Under the pieces are notes generated by a model, which was not told where the DNA came from, ran no database searches, and saw only the letters and a program-made list of their open reading frames with translations. This document shows, one piece after another, positions 43,727 through 49,672 of a DNA stretch of 49,672 bases; position 1 is the first letter of the stretch; each line of letters opens with the position of its first letter. The position numbers and the translations under genes were made by a program. This DNA comes from an uncultured Erysipelotrichaceae bacterium (lineage in GTDB: Bacteria > Bacillota_I > Bacilli_A > Erysipelotrichales > Erysipelotrichaceae), in contig CACYNH010000019.1 in the NCBI GenBank assembly GCA_902775735.1, forward strand, positions 1 through 49,672, written 5' to 3'.

Positions 43727-44334
43727 TCAGACATATTATTTTTGATATGGGCGGGGTGCTCAAGGACTTCAATCCGCCTAAAATGCTCAGAGCCAGAAAC
43801 ATCGAAGGCGGAGACTTTGACATCCTGATGCGCGAACTGTTCCATGAGACCGAATGGATCGCCCTTGACCATGGCGCCGTCAGTGAACAGCAGGCTTATG
43901 AGTCGGTCGCCAAAAGACTGCCGGAACACCTGAAACCGGCCGCGAAGGATCTGATCTTCAACTGGTGGAAGGATCCGTTCGATGACAAAGAGGGGATGGA
44001 TGAGCTGATCCATGAGCTCAAAAACAACGGCTATGACATTTACCTTCTCAGTAACGCCAGTATCCGCCAGGCGGAATACTTTCACCGTCTGCCGGGCAGT
44101 GAATGCTTCAGCGGCAGGATCACTTCCGCCGATGTGCTCCTGTTAAAACCATGGGCGGACATCTACCGGCTGTGCTTAAAAACCTTCGGCCTTAAAGCGG
44201 AGGAATGCGTCTTCATCGACGATTCGGCCGCCAATGTCTACTGCGCCAAGCTGGAAGGCTACGCGGGCATTGTGTACCACGATGATACTGAACTGCTGAA
44301 AACAAGAATGAGAGAACTCGGCATCCGGATTTAG
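43723..44334 (+). CDS. HAD-superfamily hydrolase
   Basis: 203 residues. HIIFDMGGVLKDFNPP is motif I with nucleophile Asp; the second acidic position is Gly, as in YihX-type members, not the usual DxD. IYLLSNASIRQAEYF near residue 105 is motif II, VLLLKPWADIY near 135 holds the Lys of motif III, and CVFIDDSAANV near 165 gives the acidic motif IV. A sugar- or nucleotide-phosphate phosphatase is likely, and the substrate is unknown. Third gene after the zinc-ribbon and methyltransferase genes. Confidence 0.9.
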   Translation: MIRHIIFDMGGVLKDFNPPKMLRARNIEGGDFDILMRELFHETEWIALDHGAVSEQQAYESVAKRLPEHLKPAAKDLIFNWWKDPFDDKEGMDELIHELKNNGYDIYLLSNASIRQAEYFHRLPGSECFSGRITSADVLLLKPWADIYRLCLKTFGLKAEECVFIDDSAANVYCAKLEGYAGIVYHDDTELLKTRMRELGIRI

Positions 44335-44356
44335 CGGATGCTGTTTTAATGGGCGG

Positions 44357-44387
44357 GGAAAAGAAAAGAGCCGCCCGGAGGCGACTC
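44357..44387 (-). terminator. terminator of adhE
   Basis: On the minus strand GAGTCGCC and GGCGGCTC form a stem with one mismatch, followed by TTTTCTTTT. Confidence 0.85.
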
Positions 44388-44400
44388 TTATAAAACAGGA

Positions 44401-47073
44401 TTAATGCTGAGGATATTTGATGACTTCGCCGCTCCAGCTCTTTTCGAGGATTTCCTTCATGTCAGCGACCATCGGGACTCTCGGGTTGGCCGGGGAGCAC
44501 TGGTCCTCATAAGCCAGGTAGGCAAGCTTTTCAGTGGCTGCCATCCAGTCTGTCTCATTCAGGTAAGGCAGGCTGGAGAAGTTCATTGTGATGCCGCAGT
44601 CGGTGCCAAGCTGCCATACCGCCTGGGCGAAGGCTTCAACGCCCTGTTCCAGACTTGTGACTTCCAGACCGATTGCCTTGGCCAGTTCGCAGTATCTCAG
44701 ATCAGCGTTGTAGTGCTTGTACTTCGGCCATAAGCCCGGTTTTTCCGGCTTGGTTCCGTTGTAGCGGACGGTATACGGCAGCAGGATCGCGTTGGCAAGG
44801 CCATGAGGGACATGGAATTCAGCGCCGACCTTGTGGGCCATGGAGTGGTTCATGCCCAGGAAGGCGTTGGCAAACGCCATACCGGCGATGCAGGAAGCGT
44901 TGTGCATCTTTTCCCTGGCTTCGGGATCGTTCTTGCCGTTGTGGACGGCTCTGGGCAGATATTCAAAGACCATCTGCACCGCCTTGAGGGCAAGGGCGTC
45001 GGTATAGTCGGAAGCCAGAATGGAGACATACGCCTCAACCGCGTGGGTCAGAACGTCCATACCGGTGTTGGCGGTGATGGAAGCCGGCAGGGTCATTGTC
45101 AGCGCCGGGTCGATGATCGCGACCGTCGGGGTCAGGGAATAGTCGGTCAGAGGATACTTGATATGTGTTTCCTTGTCGGTAATGACTGCGAACGGAGTGA
45201 CTTCAGAACCGGTGCCGGATGTTGTCGGGATGCAGACAAGGCTTGCCTTTTTGCCCAGTTCGGGATAGTGGAAGGCGCGCTTGCGGATATCCATGAACTT
45301 CTGCTTGAGGTCGTCGAAGTTGACTTCAGGGTGTTCATAATACAGCCACATTCCCTTGGCCGCGTCCATCGCGGAGCCGCCGCCCAGGGCGATGATTGTG
45401 TCAGGCTGGAAGGATTCCATCAGGGTCAGACCCTTCTTGACGGTCTGGATGGAGGGATCCGGTTCGACGTCGCAGAACAGTTCATAAGTGACCTTGTTCT
45501 GTCTCAGCGCGAGCTGGTCGGTGACTTTCTGGACATAGCCGAGCTGGACCATGGACTGGTCGGTGACGATGAATACCTTTTCCATCTCACGCATGTCATG
45601 GAGGTATTCAATGGAGTTCTTTTCGATATAGATCTTGGAAGGGATCTTGAACCACTGCATATTATTCCTCCTCTGTCCGACTTTCTTGATGTTCAGCAGG
45701 TTGATGGTGCTGATGTTGTCGGAAACACTGTTATGTCCGTATGATCCGCAGCCGAGTGTCAGCGAAGGGATAAAGGAGTTATAGATGTTGCCGATGCCGC
45801 CGAAGGTGGAAGGGGAATTCCAGATGATTCTGCAGGCCTTGATGCGCTTGCCGAATTCACGGACGAGGTCCTCGTTCTGGGTGTGGATGGCAGCGGAATG
45901 GCCGGTGCCGTTGAACATGACCATCTGTTCCGCCTTGGAAACGCCATCCTCAACACTTTCCGCCTTCAACATGGCAAGAACAGGGGAGAGCTTTTCTCTT
46001 GTGAGCGGTTCATTGGGACCGACCTCTTTGCATTCGGCGATGATGATGGAGCACTTGGGATCCACTTCAAAGCCTGCCTGCTGGGCGATCCAGTAAGCGC
46101 TCTTGCCGGCGACTGTGCCGTTGAGCTTCGCGTTCTGCGCTTCCTCTGTATAGGCCGCGGCGCCGAACATGAACTTTTCGAGGAGTTCCTTTTCTTTCTT
46201 TGTCACATAGTGGACATTGTAATGTCTGAATTCATTTTTGACATCGTCATAGATTTCACGGTCAACGATGACGGCCTGCTCGGAGGCGCACACCATGCCA
46301 TAGTCGAAGGACTTGGACATTGCGACGTCGCTGACTGCCTGCTGGATGTCGGCGGTTGTTTCAATGTAAGCGGGAACGTTGCCGGCGCCGACGCCGAGAG
46401 CGGGTTTGCCGCAGGAGTAGGCGGCCTTGACCATGGCGTTGCCGCCGGTCGCAAGAATTGTCGAGACACCCGGATGGTTCATCAAAGCGCTTGTGGCTTC
46501 CATGCTGGGAGTGTCAATCCACTGGATGCAGTTGGCGGGAGCGCCTGCCTTGATGGCTGCTTCATAGACAACCTTCGCGGCGGCAGCGGAGCTGTTCTGC
46601 GCGTTGGGGTGGAAGGCGAAGATGATCGGGTTTCTTGTCTTGAGGCAGATCAGGGATTTGAAGATCGCTGTGGATGTCGGGTTGGTGACCGGTGTGATGC
46701 CGGCGATGACGCCGACCGGTTCAGCGACATACTTGAGACCCTTGACAGGATCCTCGTCAATGATGCCGACGGTCTTCTGATTGCGCATGTGGTTGACGAC
46801 ATATTCACAGGCAAACAGGTTCTTTGTCGCTTTGTCCTCAAAGACGCCTCTCTGCGTTTCCTCGATCGCCAGTTTGGCGAGTTCGCCATGCTTGTCAAGC
46901 GCGGCGACGGAGCATTTGGCAACGATATAGTCGATCTGTTCCTGGTCAAAGGACGCGAAGTCATCGAGGGCCTTTAATGCCTTCTCCACTTTTTCATTGA
47001 CTTCTGCCTGAGCCGGGGAGAGTTCTGTTTTTTCGGGTTCAGGTGCGGTTGTTTTCTTTTTTCTTTCAGCCAT
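44401..47073 (-). CDS. adhE: bifunctional acetaldehyde-CoA/alcohol dehydrogenase
   Basis: 890 residues; reduces acetyl-CoA to acetaldehyde and on to ethanol, regenerating two NAD+. The N-terminal aldehyde dehydrogenase domain (to about 440) has the Cys nucleophile in YGMVCASEQAVIV and the cofactor region GGNAMVKAAYSCGKPALGVGAGN. The C-terminal iron-dependent alcohol dehydrogenase has GGGSAMDAAKGMW, TTSGTGSEVTPFA and NHSMAHKVGAEFHVPHG with the metal-binding His. ATG 47073 has GGAGG five bases upstream; an in-frame ATG 12 bases earlier precedes that site. Rex and cre sites lie in the promoter region. Confidence 0.98.
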   Translation of the reverse strand: MAERKKKTTAPEPEKTELSPAQAEVNEKVEKALKALDDFASFDQEQIDYIVAKCSVAALDKHGELAKLAIEETQRGVFEDKATKNLFACEYVVNHMRNQKTVGIIDEDPVKGLKYVAEPVGVIAGITPVTNPTSTAIFKSLICLKTRNPIIFAFHPNAQNSSAAAAKVVYEAAIKAGAPANCIQWIDTPSMEATSALMNHPGVSTILATGGNAMVKAAYSCGKPALGVGAGNVPAYIETTADIQQAVSDVAMSKSFDYGMVCASEQAVIVDREIYDDVKNEFRHYNVHYVTKKEKELLEKFMFGAAAYTEEAQNAKLNGTVAGKSAYWIAQQAGFEVDPKCSIIIAECKEVGPNEPLTREKLSPVLAMLKAESVEDGVSKAEQMVMFNGTGHSAAIHTQNEDLVREFGKRIKACRIIWNSPSTFGGIGNIYNSFIPSLTLGCGSYGHNSVSDNISTINLLNIKKVGQRRNNMQWFKIPSKIYIEKNSIEYLHDMREMEKVFIVTDQSMVQLGYVQKVTDQLALRQNKVTYELFCDVEPDPSIQTVKKGLTLMESFQPDTIIALGGGSAMDAAKGMWLYYEHPEVNFDDLKQKFMDIRKRAFHYPELGKKASLVCIPTTSGTGSEVTPFAVITDKETHIKYPLTDYSLTPTVAIIDPALTMTLPASITANTGMDVLTHAVEAYVSILASDYTDALALKAVQMVFEYLPRAVHNGKNDPEAREKMHNASCIAGMAFANAFLGMNHSMAHKVGAEFHVPHGLANAILLPYTVRYNGTKPEKPGLWPKYKHYNADLRYCELAKAIGLEVTSLEQGVEAFAQAVWQLGTDCGITMNFSSLPYLNETDWMAATEKLAYLAYEDQCSPANPRVPMVADMKEILEKSWSGEVIKYPQH

Positions 47074-47083
47074 ACATTCCTCC

Positions 47084-47101
47084 ATGTGAAAGATTTCACG
47101 T
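47084..47101 (-). promoter_or_regulatory. Rex operator
   Basis: GTGAA-N4-TTCAC is a perfect inverted repeat between the adhE promoter and its ribosome site, matching the core of the Rex consensus TTGTGAA-N4-TTCACAA. Rex releases DNA when NADH is high, which would raise AdhE. Confidence 0.8.
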
Positions 47102-47105
47102 ACCT

Positions 47106-47134
47106 AGTAAAGCATAATTCAGAATCCCTTTCAA
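47106..47134 (-). promoter_or_regulatory. adhE promoter
   Basis: On the minus strand TTGAAA (47129-47134), 17 bases, TTTACT (47106-47111). Transcription would begin inside the Rex site. Confidence 0.6.
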
Positions 47135-47156
47135 CCATTTTGACAAAAAAATCACA

Positions 47157-47170
47157 AGTAAGCGTTTACA
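47157..47170 (-). promoter_or_regulatory. cre site (CcpA) upstream of adhE
   Basis: On the minus strand TGTAAACGCTTACT fits the catabolite-responsive-element consensus TGWAANCGNTNWCA in its core. It lies about 23 bases upstream of the -35 box, a place where CcpA often activates rather than represses. Confidence 0.7.
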
Positions 47171-47219
47171 TACTCAGAATGTTTCAAAGGGGAGGGAGAG
47201 GACGAAAAAAGATGGCATT

Positions 47220-47501
47220 TCACCATCCTCCGTAGCCGAACCGTTTTTCGCCTTCGACAACCGCGGTCTGCTTGACGGAAATGTTGTCAACGCGGATAAA
47301 ACGGTCGCCTTTTTCGATTTCATCCAGGAACTTTGTGATGTTTTCATCTTCACCCTGGACATAGATTTCAACCATGGTTCCGTTGGGCAGGTTTTTGACA
47401 GACCCGGTCAGTCCGTAGCGGTTGGCCCGGACCATGCAAAAACCGCGGAAACCGACACCCTGGACACGGCCTTCTACAAATACATGGTATCTTCTGATCA
47501 T
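47220..47501 (-). CDS. acyP: acylphosphatase
   Basis: 93 residues, the normal length. EGRVQGVGFRGF near residue 11 holds the catalytic Arg and phosphate-binding loop, and GSVKNLPNGTMVEIYVQG near 33 the catalytic Asn. It hydrolyses acyl phosphates such as acetyl phosphate or 1,3-bisphosphoglycerate. It is transcribed away from the next gene and lies upstream of adhE on the same strand. Confidence 0.95.
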   Translation of the reverse strand: MIRRYHVFVEGRVQGVGFRGFCMVRANRYGLTGSVKNLPNGTMVEIYVQGEDENITKFLDEIEKGDRFIRVDNISVKQTAVVEGEKRFGYGGW

Positions 47502-47652
47502 CTTCGTTACCTCTGCTTCTCATTATACAGGAAATCAACCCGACTCATGTGAATTCATTCTGAACATCGGTGAAGATCGCAGCTGATTTTCATAATCATT
47601 CTCAGGTCAGGGGACAGGAAAAAGGAATCTTAAACAAAATATGCGTGGTGTC

Positions 47653-47683
47653 TATTGACCGGTGGTCAAAAACGAGTAAAGTA
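47653..47683 (+). promoter_or_regulatory. promoter with TetR-type operator
   Basis: TTGACC-GGT-GGTCAA (47655-47669) is a perfect palindrome overlapping a -35 box (TTGACC), with TAAAGT (47677-47682) at -10. Over 16 bases (TATTGACC...GGTCA) it differs from the tetR operator near 18575 by three transitions only, so the same repressor probably acts at both. Confidence 0.65.
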
Positions 47684-47705
47684 GTGACTGTAAGGAGGTT
47701 CTGAC

Positions 47706-48320
47706 ATGGAACTTGACAACAGAATTACGAAAACTTATCCGCGCGGGACAGAGAGCGCTCAGAACGCAGCCTACGCCCTGGCGGAATTCCTTGATGTGAA
47801 AAAGGATATGATCACCCAGACGATGCGCGTGCGCAACGGCTATCTCATCCAGTGCCGGGGCGACGCCGCGGCGGAGTGGACAAAATACCTCGGCATGGAC
47901 GCTGCCTTATGCGTTGAATTCATCCAGAACGCCGATACGCTTGAAGTCACTGTCGGTTTTGAAAGATGGATGGAAAAGCTGGGCTTAGCGGCGGCAGGAG
48001 CGATTTTCTTCCACCCGTTAATTCTCACCGCCGGCATCGGCGCTCTGCGCAGCGCGACACTGACCCAGGACATCTTCTCGTTCATTGAAGACTTCCTCGG
48101 CGCTTCTCCGGTTGCGGAAGAGCCTGTCTTTGAAAGAACAGCACCCCAGCCGGTGAAGAAAATCTGTCCGCACTGCGGCGCGGAAAACAGGGAAGACGCT
48201 CTTTTCTGCAAAGCCTGCGGCAATAAGATCGAAATCGAGGAAAAGCACTGCCCGCACTGCGACGCACTGCTTGAAGGCGATGAGGTCTTCTGCCCGATCT
48301 GCGGCGGCAAAATTGAATAA
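47706..48320 (+). CDS. double zinc-ribbon protein of unknown function
   Basis: 204 residues. Residues 1-125 hold an unrecognised domain (YALAEFLDVKKDMITQTM, then WTKYLGMDAALCVEFIQNAD) with one hydrophobic stretch near 100 (LAAAGAIFFHPLILTAGIGAL). The C-terminal third carries two zinc ribbons, ICPHCGAENREDALFCKACG and HCPHCDALLEGDEVFCPICG, each with paired CxxC. GGAGG lies upstream. The operator in the promoter ties it to the TetR gene at 18627. It may be membrane-associated and binds zinc by its own ribbons; the role is unknown. Confidence 0.8.
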   Translation: MELDNRITKTYPRGTESAQNAAYALAEFLDVKKDMITQTMRVRNGYLIQCRGDAAAEWTKYLGMDAALCVEFIQNADTLEVTVGFERWMEKLGLAAAGAIFFHPLILTAGIGALRSATLTQDIFSFIEDFLGASPVAEEPVFERTAPQPVKKICPHCGAENREDALFCKACGNKIEIEEKHCPHCDALLEGDEVFCPICGGKIE

Positions 48321-48324
48321 CACC

Positions 48325-48350
48325 GAAAGAGCTGCGGCTCTTTCTTTTTT
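48325..48350 (+). terminator. terminator of the zinc-ribbon gene
   Basis: GAAAGAGC-TGCG-GCTCTTTC followed by TTTTTT. Confidence 0.88.
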
Positions 48351-48391
48351 GCGCCATGAATTGTATAATCACACACTGCAGGAGGAAACAG

Positions 48392-49111
48392 ATGATTCAC
48401 GTGCTTCTCAATCTTTCCAATTTCGATGAACCCTGGGCCTATGGCGCCATGGAGAATATTCTTTCCCCCTCCAGCAAAGTCACCATCCTGCCGCTGTCCT
48501 ACAGCGAAGGGTGGATCACCGACGGGGAAGAGTGGAAGGAAAACTATGGAAAAGGAACCGGCGGCTATGAGGAACTGGTCAGACCGTTCCGCGCCTTCGG
48601 CATCAAGGACCGTAATATCCGCTGGGTCAATTATTATGAGGATGATGAGGAAAGCGCATCCCGCAAGATCCGTGAGGCGGATGTGCTGTTTTTCACCGGC
48701 GGCTATCCTGACTGGATGCTGCAGAGGATGTATGACCTTGGCATCACGGAGGAAGTCATGCGCTTTGACGGCGTGATGATCGGCACCAGCGCCGGCGCCA
48801 TGATCCAGCTTGACACATTCCATCTGACCCCGGAGGATGACTACGAGTTCCAGTATTACGAAGGGCTCGGCTTTCTTTCCGGCTTTGATCTGGAAGTGCA
48901 TTATGAAGAGGACCTGCGCCATGTCGAGGCAATTATCCGCACCCTGGAGGACACCGGCAATCCGGTGATCGTCTGCCCCAATGAAGGCGGCGTCATCATC
49001 GGCGAAAACATGTTCGAGCTGCTCGGCCAGGCGTTCATTCTTGAAACCAAGGATCTCGATGAGCTCTATCAGGCCTATGACACCTTAAGGGAATGGAGCC
49101 TGGAGGGCTGA
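48392..49111 (+). CDS. peptidase S51 / class I glutamine amidotransferase-like protein
   Basis: 239 residues. ADVLFFTGGYPDWMLQ near residue 95 and MIGTSAGAMI near 130 (Ser nucleophile in GTSAGA) follow peptidase E-type S51 proteins; a Cys would be expected in amidotransferases. YEGLGFLSGFDLEVHYEE near 160 holds the family His. Such enzymes cleave Asp-dipeptides or, in the related cyanophycinases, Asp-Arg polymers. ATG 48392 is chosen on GGAGG, with a TATAAT 28 bases upstream. Confidence 0.82.
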   Translation: MIHVLLNLSNFDEPWAYGAMENILSPSSKVTILPLSYSEGWITDGEEWKENYGKGTGGYEELVRPFRAFGIKDRNIRWVNYYEDDEESASRKIREADVLFFTGGYPDWMLQRMYDLGITEEVMRFDGVMIGTSAGAMIQLDTFHLTPEDDYEFQYYEGLGFLSGFDLEVHYEEDLRHVEAIIRTLEDTGNPVIVCPNEGGVIIGENMFELLGQAFILETKDLDELYQAYDTLREWSLEG

Positions 49112-49143
49112 GTGCCGGACAGGACAGGAGAAACGGTTTGCGC

Positions 49144-49149
49144 TATAAT
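49144..49149 (+). promoter_or_regulatory. promoter -10 of the CsoR-family gene
   Basis: A perfect TATAAT lies 20 bases before the start codon, with AGGAG between them. No good -35 box is seen. Confidence 0.5.
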
Positions 49150-49169
49150 ACTTTTCAGGAGTCACCGGA

Positions 49170-49523
49170 ATGAGCGAACACACCCATGAAACAGCGCATG
49201 TCCATATCGATGAAAACGGACATGAATATACACATACCCACCACAACCATTCCCACACCCATGATCCGGAAGAGATCAGAAAGATCGTCAACGCGCTTTC
49301 CAGAGCCGGCGGCCATCTGAACTCGGTGAAGAAAATGGTCGAAAACGGCACCGACTGCGCCGATGTGCTGATCCAGCTGGCGGCGGTCAAGGGCGAGCTG
49401 AATTCGATCGGCAAGTCTCTTCTGAAGGAACACATCTCCCATTGCATCGTGGAAGCCGTGGCGGAAGGGGACAATGAGTCGGTTGACAAAATGAACAAGG
49501 CGATTGACCTGTTCATGAAATGA
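49170..49523 (+). CDS. CsoR/FrmR-family metal-sensing repressor with His-rich N-terminus
   Basis: 117 residues. The first ~32 residues are a histidine-rich tail (HTHETAHVHIDENGHEY, then HTHHNHSHTH) with eleven or more His. The DUF156 core follows: RAGGHLNSVKKMVENGTDCADVLIQL has the first Cys, and EHISHC near the end supplies His and Cys at the CsoR spacing, giving the Cys-His-Cys site of Cu(I) and Ni(II) sensors. The core helices bind DNA as a tetramer. The regulated gene is not in the window; it may lie downstream. Confidence 0.9.
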   Translation: MSEHTHETAHVHIDENGHEYTHTHHNHSHTHDPEEIRKIVNALSRAGGHLNSVKKMVENGTDCADVLIQLAAVKGELNSIGKSLLKEHISHCIVEAVAEGDNESVDKMNKAIDLFMK

Positions 49524-49536
49524 GAAATATTCTTCA

Positions 49537-49566
49537 GGCATATCTTCTTAAGAGGATATGTCTTTT
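49537..49566 (+). terminator. terminator of the CsoR-family gene
   Basis: GCATATCTTCT and AGAGGATATGT pair around TTAAG, followed by CTTTTCATTTT. Confidence 0.75.
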
Positions 49567-49590
49567 CATTTTATGCTGAAGTGAAAAGTT

Positions 49591-49672
49591 AAGTTCCACT
49601 CCCAAGCGCGGAGCGAAACAGGTGGAAGTTACAATTACAGAGACAGTGCTGAATTGAAGAAAACAGCACTGT
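49591..49672. other. unexplained folded intergenic segment at the window edge
   Basis: TTCCAC (49594-49599) pairs with GTGGAA (49622-49627) around a GC-rich core, and a nine-base perfect inverted repeat, ACAGTGCTG/CAGCACTGT (49643-49672), ends exactly at the last base. It could be the 5' part of a leader RNA with a terminator running off the window. No class is recognised and no gene is seen here. Confidence 0.35.

Noticed and set aside
45640..45700. Possible frameshift between the two AdhE domains
   Set aside because: The reading frame is continuous through the linker and both domains are full length.
45883..46977. A 364-codon open frame opposite adhE
   Set aside because: It is the complement of a well-supported AdhE domain and its translation looks like no protein family.
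49591..49672. tRNA or complete T-box at the right edge
   Set aside because: No cloverleaf; GCGAAACAGGTGG resembles part of a T-box but stem I and the full AGGGTGGCACCGCG sequence are missing.

Overview
The window reads as a chromosomal segment of an anaerobic, fermentative Bacillota, most likely of the Erysipelotrichia type. The basis is the mix of Firmicutes regulatory devices (a Trp T-box, a CIRCE/HrcA site, a cre site and a Rex site at adhE, a THF riboswitch, a yybP-ykoY Mn riboswitch), AdhE fermentation, class I two-subunit fumarase, C69 dipeptidase and a DUF6110/P-type ATPase pair, at roughly 50-55% GC. No rRNA or tRNA was seen, so this placement is inference. Most genes are tightly packed and many overlap by ATGA.

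Layout. 1-600: the 3' end of an IS200/IS605-like element abuts a GH43 glycosidase gene that has lost its C-terminal half. 700-6310: a metal block. A manganese riboswitch precedes a Na/Pi cotransporter-PhoU gene; a two-gene ribbon-helix-helix/small membrane protein module follows, with four 10-bp-phased direct repeats in its promoter; then a palindrome-controlled DUF6110 + P1B-type ATPase operon and mntP with a folded leader. 6348-10733: WYL regulator + sirtuin, a small membrane protein, a Mn-type CDF exporter and a DMT transporter. 10804-14274: dipeptidase and CIRCE-controlled htpG. 14392-17744: fumarase alpha/beta, DUF523, malic enzyme, DUF1622, together making pyruvate from fumarate. 17783-20017: RlmA-like methyltransferase, an autoregulated TetR gene with a coiled-coil partner, and a thioesterase.

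20100-24883: trpCDFBA under a T-box with a UGG specifier, without trpE or trpG. 24897-29505: DUF6054, CapA and the queuosine genes tgt-queA-queH. 29588-33834: a membrane protein, an ArsR/SmtB metal sensor, a DEDDh exonuclease, a 761-residue extremely acidic protein and a degenerate pyrophosphatase homologue. 33939-37300: Rpn nuclease, zinc-dependent phospholipase C-like protein, YggS-type PLP protein, and FolT behind a THF riboswitch. 37357-44334: tRNA hydroxylation U32 pair, two TrmH-type methyltransferases, a secreted protein, flavodoxin, a zinc-ribbon/L7-L12-like protein and a HAD hydrolase. 44401-49672: AdhE with Rex and cre sites, acylphosphatase, a zinc-ribbon protein whose promoter carries an operator closely resembling that of the TetR gene 29 kb away, an S51-like peptidase, a CsoR-family repressor with a His-rich tail, and an unexplained folded tail.

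Themes: at least four metal-export or metal-sensing units with distinct controls (riboswitch, palindromic operator, structured leader, CsoR/ArsR sensors), and an unusual density of RNA-modification genes (RlmA, Tgt, QueA, QueH, TrhP1/2, two SPOUT enzymes). The best candidates for something undescribed are the small RHH/membrane module at 2700-3187, the manganese riboswitch on a phosphate transporter, and the folded leader of mntP.
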